Source: Adiantum capillus-veneris (Eukaryota; Streptophyta; Polypodiopsida; Polypodiales; Pteridaceae). Taken from it: a DNA stretch of 64,000 nucleotides. The notes under the pieces are model-generated. The model saw only the letters and a program-made list of their open reading frames with translations, had not been told where the DNA came from and did not search any database. The stretch is from positions 148,291,241-148,355,240 of the forward strand of contig CM043945.1 in the NCBI GenBank assembly GCA_014529385.2, in the 5' to 3' direction. A program made the translations under genes and the position numbers. Shown here in pieces: positions 56,070 to 64,000 of the stretch; position 1 is the first letter of the stretch, and the number at the start of each line of letters is the position of its first letter.

Positions 56070-56294
56070 ATGGAAGGAGCTCTGCACAATAGAGAATCAA
56101 CACTATTCTACTTTGAGAATCGGCTAACTCAAGTCACCGAGGTAATTATCACAGTCATTTTTCAAGTCGCACCTGATGCTGCAGCACAGATAACGGAATC
56201 ATTGGCTCACACTCTCACTAGAGAAACTAGGGATCTACTGAGTTTGTTTCAGGAAAGAACACCACCCTCTCCCACAAGCTTGGATAGTGACTAA
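56070..56294 (+). CDS. Small leader ORF of the decayed element (74 aa)
   Basis: ATG 56070 (MEGALHNRESTLFYFENRL), then TEVIITVIFQVAPDAAAQ and a Ser/Pro-rich end. It occupies the position of ORFs B/C in the related element, but no clear similarity is seen. Coding status is uncertain. Confidence 0.35.
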   Translation: MEGALHNRESTLFYFENRLTQVTEVIITVIFQVAPDAAAQITESLAHTLTRETRDLLSLFQERTPPSPTSLDSD

Positions 56295-56311
56295 GCACCT
56301 CTAAGCTTCAC

Positions 56312-56530
56312 ATGAATCAGTACAACCTACCTCAAGACAGATCACACATACCAACACGTGTACGCTCAATCAAGGTAATACTGGACTTGAAGGCTCACTA
56401 CCAGCACGTCATTGACACCATGCTGGGTGGGGAGCGTTTTTTTGAGGTTCTAGCATCAGATCAACCATTTGTCTTACCTTTGGTACAAGGCAATGTACCG
56501 TTTGAAGTTTCAATCTATGTCCTAGTATAA
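56312..56530 (+). CDS. Leader ORF D of the decayed element (72 aa)
   Basis: ATG 56312 (MNQYNLPQDRSH). It is intact and aligns to the ORF at 44832-45059 over its whole length in pattern (I-x-V-x-I/L-D near the start, P-x-x-L-P-L, then F-x-V-S-I-x-x-L at the end). It ends 84 bases before the gag ATG. Confidence 0.6.
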   Translation: MNQYNLPQDRSHIPTRVRSIKVILDLKAHYQHVIDTMLGGERFFEVLASDQPFVLPLVQGNVPFEVSIYVLV

Positions 56531-56613
56531 GAGGGTATACACGCCTCCTTGTAAAGAAGAAAAAAACTTTTGCAAGTTAAGCAGTGTGTCTTTCTAGCTC
56601 TCTCTCAGTAATC

Positions 56614-57380
56614 ATGGCAAGTGTAGCATTTCCAACATTTAAAGGAAAGAAGGGGGAGGATTTGGTGACAGACTTTCTAGATGACTTTGAAGTAGCATGT
56701 GTAGTGAGCAACAAAGATACGGATGAATCCCAGGTTAAAATCTTTAAGCATCTCATGAAGCTAGAAGCTAGATCATGGTAAAATGCACTTCCACAAGCAA
56801 CCAAGGATGACTGGGAACCCTTAAAAACCGCTTTTAAGAGGCGCTTTGGGGGAGGTACCACTTCAGAAAAGTTGTGGGACAAGTTGAGAGACTTGAAGCA
56901 GGAGGGTCTTTTAGAATATGTCACCTATGAGTCCAAATTTGTGGATTTGTGGGAACGGTGGGTTGAGTCACTGGCAAGGGGGAAATCTGCACCCGATTTT
57001 CTAAAAAAAGATCGGTTCACGCATGGCTTATGGCCGCTTCTCAAGGAGAAAGTGAAAGGTAGATTCCCGGCTACGTACGAGTTAGCCGTTGAGATTGCTC
57101 GCCTTAAGGACAAGAAGCTGCAAATGAAAGCCAAAGAAACCGAGTCAACAGAAACAGCAACATCACGTCGACCAGCAACTACGACAACCACCACCACCGG
57201 CTCTTGGGGTAAGAGATGACCAACAAGATATGTTGGCCCATATTACTGACCAACTGTAGAATTTGTCTGCCCACTTAATACAGCAAGGGAGGAGTCAAGA
57301 AAGAGATCAAGACCCTGGAAGAGCATGACGACAAAACAGGGAGTATCATTGCTACAACTGCGGAGAAGACGGTCACGGTA
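56614..57380 (+). pseudogene. Gag of the decayed element
   Basis: ATG 56614 (MASVAFPTFKGKKGEDL). An in-frame TAA follows EARSW at 56779-56781, then the capsid region resumes in the same frame (NALPQATKDDWEPLKTAF) and shifts to a second frame carrying LWDKLRDLKQEG, YVTYESKFVDLWERW and KVKGRFPATYELAV. It ends in a Thr-rich run and a stop near 57219. The zinc knuckle (CYNCGEDGHGMYYC) is at about 57352-57393. Confidence 0.8.
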
Positions 57381-59350
57381 TGTACTATTGTCCCAAACCA
57401 CGACAAAACTATAATAGAGGAGGTAGGAGGAACCAATTGTCACCCCCTAGAGAAAGAACACCCCCACCTCGAGCACCAGCCCCACCAACACAAATTCTAC
57501 GTCCACCCCAGACACCACTACAAGCATCCATTCCACCTCTTCCACCAGTCCCACCACCTGATCGCCCTGTAAACATCATAAGGCTAGAAGAGAAAGGAAA
57601 AACCGTAGTAGTCGATCCACCCAGAGTAAAGGAGAGGGACAAGGGTAAGGAGAAGGTAACCTTTTTAGAACCACTTAAAGCCATGAATGTGAAAAGAGCT
57701 AGGAGGGAGAAGGCTACACAATCAGATGATGAGAGAAGCATGAGAGGAGAAACTAGCAAGAGGCCATCCAGGCCACGACGGAAATTGGGCATCACTGACT
57801 TCCAGCTAGGGGAAAGTTCTAAGCCCTATGATCTAACATTGGATGTGGCAGAGCAAGGACCAAAGATTACATGGCCACAACTGCTACATCTTGTACCTAA
57901 AGTAAGGCGACAATGGTCTAAAATGGTAAGTACAAGATGCTCCAAAACAAAGGTAGCCGGAGCAATTTCGGGATGCAACATGGATGACATCCTTCCAATT
58001 GTCGACGTAAACATAAAAGGAAAGAGGTTTGGAAACACCTACATTGATGGAGGTGCACAAATCTGTGTAATGAGCGAAGCTATGATGCTTCGATTAGGGC
58101 TCGAGGTTGACAGGCCTTCTCCATGCAAGGCAAAGATGGCAAACAACGCAAAAGTAAAGTGTGTGGGTATGGTAAGTGCCATGAAAATCAAAGCTTTCAA
58201 CACTGAGGTAGAGGTAGATGTTTTTGTAATGCCTACTAAGGGGGAGGGCTATCCACTAATTTTGGAAAGGCCATGGTTGATGGCCATGAAGCCAAAACAG
58301 GACTGGGGTACTGGCCTTCTACGCATGACCGGTAAGAAAGGGGAGACAATCTACTACGACATAAGGATTGGCAAGCAGAAGTAAATGAATCTGGAAACAT
58401 CGGCAGATGAAACCACTAGCGAATCTTCCAGTTCTGAGGAGGAGACCACATCCATCGACGAAAGTGATAGTTCCATTGATGTGATGGGTATCATTATAAA
58501 GGATCCACAAAGGGTAAGCACAACTGGTGATCCATCACCAAAAGGGCAACCCAATGAAGAGGCGAGCAAATCACCTGGCCTAGGAGGAAGTAGGTTGAAG
58601 GGTATGTTGTCTACGGAATTAACACTTGAGGAGAAAGATAGTTTTTTGCAAATTTTGATGGGAGTTCCTAACCTGTTCATTGACAACTATGAAAGAATCA
58701 CAGGCATTACAGTGGTGGAACATCATATTAAGTTGAAGGAAGGGGTAAAACCAGTTGTGCAAAAGCTACGACGACTGGGGGTCATACAAGAAAAGGCACT
58801 CTTGGCCGAGGTAAGGAAACTACTGGAGGCGGGATTCATCTATCTTGTAGAAAACTCAGAATGGGTGTCACCCGTAGTGGTGACGCCTAAAAAGAATGGT
58901 AAGTGGAGGGTCTGTGTTGACTACAAACCACTAAATGCAGCTACAAAGAGAGACCACTTTCCTCTCCCTTTCTTGGATGAAATTTTGAATGAAGTAGCGG
59001 GTTTTGAATGCTATACCGTCTGTGATGGTTATTCAGGATACTTTCAAATACGCATAGCCTTGGAAGATCAGCTAAAAACCACTTTTATCATGCCATGGGG
59101 TTGTTTTGCATACAGGGTTATGCCATTTGGTCTCACAAATGCACCTGCCACATTCCAAAGATATGTCACATATGTTTTTCAACCGTTCTTTGGAACATCC
59201 ATAAGAGTGTTCATTGATGATTTTTGTATATATAGCTCCCGTATTTCACATTTAGAAAAGGTAACTGAAGGTTTGGCCAGGTTGCAGAGCCTGGGTGGGC
59301 AATTATTGTGGATAAATGCCACATTGGGGAGAGTAAAGTCATTCTACTAG
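57381..59350 (+). pseudogene. Protease and reverse transcriptase of the decayed element
   Basis: One frame from 57380, broken by TAA at 58382-58384. It carries a Pro-rich linker, the protease (TYIDGGAQICVM), an acidic Ser/Thr linker after the TAA, and the reverse transcriptase (KKNGKWRVCVDYKPLNAATK, YRVMPFGLTNAPATF, FIDDFCIYSS at about 59212). The frame is lost near 59300 (GGQLLWINATL), and the next segment resumes in another frame. Confidence 0.85.
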
Positions 59351-59955
59351 GCCATGACATTTCAACAAAAGGTATCAACGCCAACCCAAGTAAGGTGTTC
59401 GCACTCATAGCCCTACCTTCACCAACGACCGCACGTCAACTGGTCTCTTTTCTACAGAAGGTGAGGTACTTAAGTAGATTCATACATCTACTATCACAAC
59501 TTGTTCTACCGCTGCAACAACTCACTCAAAGATCAACTTTCACTTGGGACGAGGAAAGCGAACATCACTACAACAAGGTAAAGGAGGTCTTAGCCACTCT
59601 GCCAACTATCTCACCACCTAAGTGGGATGAAAAATTCTATGTCACCTCAAGTGTTGGTGACGACTCATTGGGGGCTGTGCTACTCCAAAAGGATACGACG
59701 ACATCTTTCATGAGGCCAATCTACTTCTCTAGTCGAATGATGACAGCAGGAGAGAAAGGTTTCACCCATGTGGAACACTTAGTCCTAGCTCTTAGATTTG
59801 CAACTACAAAGTTTAGGTTATATTTGTTGCCTAAGCAATTTGTGATTCTAACCACGGATGAAATATTTCCCTATGTTGTACAACACATGGATGTGTCTAC
59901 TAGAATTACTAAATGGCTAGTTCGTCTGCAAGAGTTTGACTACACACACAGGTAG
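59308..59955 (+). pseudogene. RT C-terminus and first RNase H of the decayed element
   Basis: It starts by frameshift with CHIGESKVILLGHDIS, the usual RT-thumb block. LVLPLQQLTQRSTFTW shows the Gln that is a stop codon in the related element. RNase H-like YFSSRMMTAGEKGF follows. It stops at 59953-59955 just before a further shift. Confidence 0.82.
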
Positions 59956-59975
59956 AAAGCACGACAAGGGAAAGT

Positions 59976-61740
59976 TTGGGGGGACTCATGACCTACCAAG
60001 TCTTTGAAGGGAAGGAGAATCAATCTAAGGGAGGAGAAGTCCGATTACCTCGAGTACCACCGATGGTAGAAGGAGCATACTCTCTCTACTTTGATGGAGC
60101 CTACAAGCGAGCGTCTGACAAAGCAGCTGTAGACATAGTGGTCTTTGATGACAAAGTAACAAAGGTATTTTCATTGGGCCAATTGTTAGATTCACATTCT
60201 AACAATGAAGCTGAGTATGCAGCACTAACCAAGGGTCTACAATGGTGCGTCTCGCAAGGTGTACAACGCCTTAATGTATTTGGGGATGCTCTACTTCTGG
60301 TAAGGCAAGTAAATGGAGCATGGACATGCAAGAATCCTAGTTTAAGGACTCACTTAAGTGGTGTAAAAACCTTGTTGGGTAAGTTTGAAGAAGTTCAAAT
60401 ACACCATATCCCAAGGGCTCAAAACCAAGAAGCAGATGCCCTAGCAAGTGAAAGACTACAGGAAGTGGTGGTTGGAGCAATAAAGCTAAAGCTCCCTCTA
60501 TTTCAAGGCAGTGATGCCTTGCCTGACATCATGCATTTTTTGGAAACAGGAGAATGCCCATCAGATTTAACAAAGGGACAAAAGCAATGGCTGACGCGGA
60601 AGGCCACAAGGTATCGACTCATCAATGACGGTTTGTACTGTAAGGGTAAGGACCAAATACTCAGGAAAGTCCCTCTCTCTCAGAAAATCACGGGAGTAAT
60701 TGCTAGCTGTCACGACGGGGTTTGTGGTGGTGACTTTTCCCTAGACATAACAAGTAGGAAAATCTTGCAAGCAGGCCTCGTATGGCCTAGCCTCAACCGT
60801 GATGTACACCACTGGTGCAAAACATGTAAGTTGTGTCAAAAGGCCGGCACTAGATCACTTATGCCTGAACCACAGACACCTATTCTCTCATATGGCCCAT
60901 TTGAAAAATGGGGTATCGATGCCATTGGGCCATTATCTAGGGCCAACTCAGGAAAATTCTACATTATCATGGGGGTCGACTACATGACTACATGGGCAGA
61001 GGCTACAGCCACCACTAGAATCACAGCAGTAGAGGTAGCTAAATTTATCTACGAGCACATATGTTGTAGGTTTGGCACACCTTTAGAGATCATCTTTGAT
61101 AGAGGGCTAGGTTTCAGAGCAGACTTGGTAGGAGAATTAATGCAGAAACTGGGCATTACAAGGAGGCACTCTTCACCATATTACCCTCAATGGAATGGCC
61201 TAGTTGAAAAGGTAAATGGAATGGTTTCTAAAATAATTACCAAGCAGGTAAACAATCATCCTGGAGACTGGGATAAGTATCTACTACCAGCTTTGTGGGC
61301 CTACAGAACTTCATTTCGTACATCCTTGGGATTCACACCGTATCATCTAGTATTTGGTAAGGAAGCAATCTTGCCCATTGAAGTGCAACTACAAAGTCTC
61401 AGAGTAATGGCAAGCCAACTTCAACAACCCAACATGCATTTGAGAGATCACATCATCAACTTGGAAAGACTGCAGCAGGACAGAGAAGAAGCAATAAATT
61501 ATTATGCAGCACAAGCAGAGCATAGACAGCTTAGCTTTAACGTGCATCTCCAGAAAAAAGAATTGAAGAAAGGAATGTTGGTGCTCCGCTACGACAATCG
61601 CTTCGACACGTGCAAGGATAAGAAACTTCTGCTCTGATGGGAAGGCCCTTTCATCATCAGGAAAAAGTATGCCAATGAAAGCTACCAGCTTATGGAGGCT
61701 TATGGAAAAAGTATGCCAATGAAAGCTACCAGCTTATGGT
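59976..61740 (+). pseudogene. Second RNase H and integrase of the decayed element
   Basis: A third frame contains the archaeal-type RNase H (YFDGAYKRA, SNNEAEYAALTK, VFGDALLLVR, QEADALASE) and integrase with a modified zinc finger (HDGVCGGDFSLD, so one His is Asp; CKTCKLCQKAG). The D, D, E triad is in WGIDAIGPL, IFDRGLGF and NGLVEKVNG. TGA at 61635-61637 falls just before WEGPF. A 41-bp tandem duplication (AAAAAGTATGCCAATGAAAG at about 61660 and 61701) follows. Confidence 0.85.
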
Positions 61741-61880
61741 AAATGGTTGGCGACTTAAACCTTATTTTCTTCGATTTGACCAGGCTCCACCAATTGACAT
61801 TCCAGATGAGGACACACCATCAGCCGCCACCTTCGACGATAATGATCAAGCAGATGAGCTAGAGACATGAATGCCTCTAG

Positions 61881-61898
61881 CCAAAAGGGGAGGGCTAA
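61881..61898 (+). other. Polypurine tract of the decayed element
   Basis: CCAAAAGGGGAGGGCTAA abuts the LTR start. Confidence 0.8.
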
Positions 61899-63206
61899 TG
61901 ATGGGGGCTTTTCACAAGCCAAGCTCCCATACCCCTCTTCCCTCATCCCCACCCCATGAAAACCCCCTCTTAGGGAGGGAGTGATAAAATGCATTGGAAA
62001 AAGTAAGAAAAAAAATAAAGTATGATTACGTAAATATATGAGAAAGGTAAAATAGGCCACCTCATGCGTGCGGGGCAGCCCATCCCCACCTTGCCTCCTT
62101 TTTCTTCACTGTTGCCCCGCCATGTGTCCCTTTTCCTCTCCTCCACTCAAAAGGTCAACCCCTCTCTCTTCCCCTTGTCCTTTCTCCTTTCTCTCTCCCC
62201 TCACGCTACCCCACCTCTCACCAATAATGCATTCTAACTCACCAATAATGCACCCTAACTCACATGCAACTTACCCTATCTTCCAAAATAGTATACCCCA
62301 CCCTCCCTTTCTCTCTCCTATCATATCCCATGACCCAAATACCCCCCTCTCTCTCTAAAGGGCGCCATGTCTCTTTTCTTGTAGCTAAATAACCTTCCCC
62401 ACACTCACACACACTCAGTTTCATTGAAAAAGGTGCCCACAGACCCATCCCCACCCGGTGGTTACCTGATTTTTCTTGCGTTCACACGCATCTACACACA
62501 GATTCACCTCTGAACACACTCCCCTCTCGTAATTACTTTATTCTCCATGTCACCTCTCACTTTTTTTCATCAAACCATCTCTCTCTCTTAGTCTCTCTCT
62601 CATGAGACTGCTGTTCTGGCACATATACACACAGCCAGACAAGTGGGGCCCACAGTCACATGGCCTATGTAGATAATGATTTCTTCATTTCTAAATTCTA
62701 GAGTTTCTCCCCCCTCCTCCCCTATATAAAGAGGGGTCACCATCACACTAAACATACACACAACATCACCAAAGAGTACACTATGCACTGTGTGTGCCTA
62801 GTGCACACACACACACCCACACCATCACCATCACCGCAATCACCATGCTCGTCTTGAGCATGACCTCTACACCCTTGGGCTATGGAAGATGAAGGGAACT
62901 TAAATGAAGGATGATGGCCATAACCCTTGTGCGAGTCTTCTCCATCAACTCTCACCTATCCGCCATGTGCTCTACCACTCTCTCCCTTCTCATTCCCCTA
63001 CCCTATGCTCCCCATTTCATTGCCTTATTCTCTAAATAAAGCTTGAGGTTTTGTGAGTATTTTTTCTTGCAATGTTTTGCCCATGTGAGGTGTGCGGAAT
63101 CGCCACCTAGTCTTGTGTTTGGAGTGAGCTTGTGTATGTGTGAAGGGTGTGCGGATTCGCCATCCTTTTGTGGTTCCTAAGTGCTAAGCCGCTATACCCC
63201 CTCCCT

Positions 63207-63249
<43 letters not shown>

Positions 63250-63462
63250 ACTTGATCTCATTACCTTTTTTCTTCATCATTACTCCCAAGCATCCATCTC
63301 TCTTGGATGAAAACTTTGTTATGGTGGTGTGTTGTTTGCGTCCTAGCCGTTGAAGCTAGGTGGTGCCCCCTGTTTGCTTTACCATGACAGGCTCGAGGCG
63401 CGCCATTCGGTCCCCGGTGTTTTAGAGGCCGTCGGGGTTCAGGGTTCGCTTTGCTCCCGTCA
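61899..63462 (+). repeat. 3' LTR of the decayed Tat-like element
   Basis: TGATGGGGGCTTTTC to GCTCCCGTCA. TATATAAAG at about 62723-62731. The CT run at about 63199-63245 is shorter than in the 5' LTR, and a CCCTCTCTCC segment near 62525 is missing. Confidence 0.92.
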
Positions 63463-63677
63463 GTGCCACCATCATGGACAAAGAACTAATGTAGATAGAT
63501 AAAGATTAGGAATCTCTAGACAATAAGGAGCATAAAAATAAATTCATTGTAGATGTGTTGTCAGTTAGAAAATTTTCTATTTGCGATTAGTTTTTTCTAA
63601 GAGTGTGACAAAAAAGATTTATCAAAATGTAGATACTTTGGAATCTAAAATTAGGTGTTCTTTAAACTTGCAGTCCT

Positions 63678-64000
63678 TCAACAAGATATTGCGGCTTACA
63701 AAGTTTTACTCGAGGTTGTTGGTATAGAGGATGCTAATGCCATTGACCCTACTGAGAAAGATTCTATCAATCTCCATGTCAACCAAAGAGTTTCTGACGA
63801 AGATGACAAGAATCTATAAGTCTTTGAAGGTCAACTGCTACAACGACTGGAGATAAATTTAAAGAGTAATCCAATGGAAGAAGACAGTGAAAGTTCCAGA
63901 ACATGTGCAAGGGAAGAAGAAGAATCCAATGAAAATATTCTAGTAGCCCAAGAGTTGGGAATTGGATTGCATGACACCATAATGGAAGTAGAAGGAAATG
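63678..64000 (+). pseudogene. Acidic open frame with one stop, runs off the window
   Basis: A candidate splice acceptor (AAACTTGCAG) precedes a frame reading LQQDIAAYKVLLEVVGIED and DPTEKDSINLHVNQRV. It meets a TAA at about 63818-63820, then continues open for 60 codons (FEGQLLQRLEINLKS, EEDSESSRTCAREEEES, GIGLHDTIMEVEG) to the window end. It is acidic and low in hydrophobics. No family recognised. It may be part of a host gene or an element beyond the window. Confidence 0.35.

Larger units (their letters stand above)
54169..63462 (+). mobile_element. Decayed Tat-like Ty3/gypsy retrotransposon, 9.29 kb
   Basis: LTRs of 1587 and 1564 bp are very similar. The element shares its primer site, polypurine tract, ORF A/ORF D leader ORFs, second RNase H and overall layout with the element at 42238-52214, but the LTR sequences are unrelated. 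The coding region has several stops and frameshifts. Flanks are GGCGC on the left and GTGCC on the right, so a perfect target duplication is absent. Confidence 0.9.

Overview
This window looks like nuclear DNA from a land plant with a large, repeat-rich genome. The signs are several nested LTR retrotransposons, plant-type GT-AG introns, a plant initiator-Met tRNA primer site and long AT-rich stretches. I see no rRNA, tRNA or clear host housekeeping gene. A fern or other non-flowering plant is my guess only; the species cannot be fixed from the sequence.

Layout. 1-1577: nothing recognised. 1578-3145: an old chromovirus LTR with an internal stub. 3146-3812: a broken fragment of an unfamiliar ORF that recurs inside an LTR element at 29.3-31.0 kb. 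3855-4395: two direct repeats of about 271 bp. 4670-9628 (minus): a many-exon broken gene that reads as a ParB-like fold followed by a permuted (beta-class) N6/N4 DNA methyltransferase. 9801-9982 and 19103-20200: seven copies of a 42-bp palindrome, split by a complete 8.65-kb chromovirus (10117-18766, minus). 22.3-24.2 kb: a broken SWIM-finger gene. 24409-28257: a 3.85-kb solo LTR that contains a satellite of about 150 bp. 28339-31911: LTR-internal-LTR of a pol-less element. 34739-35095: a gag remnant. 35096-37480, 40590-41160, 42165-42237 and 52215-54060: one palindromic satellite that surrounds a second broken ParB/methyltransferase-like gene (37539-40271, plus). 42238-52214: a nearly intact Tat-like Ty3/gypsy element inserted in that satellite. 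54169-63462: a related but decayed Tat-like element. 63463-64000: a possible coding fragment.

Most notable pattern. Two clearly different genes share one architecture: a basic N-terminus, a ParB-like motif (WDGSHR in one, AGQHS in the other), a long middle, and a C-terminal methyltransferase with the catalytic-motif region before the SAM-binding VLD/VID motif. Each lies inside its own, sequence-unrelated field of palindromic repeats. This could be an undescribed class of selfish element in which a ParB/methyltransferase protein acts on its own palindrome array. Domain assignments come from motif reading by eye; the link between protein and palindromes is inference. Both copies are broken.

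The retroelements date the layers. The chromovirus (TSD CATAA) landed in the first palindrome field and the Tat-like element (TSD GAGGA) in the second, so both fields are older than those insertions.
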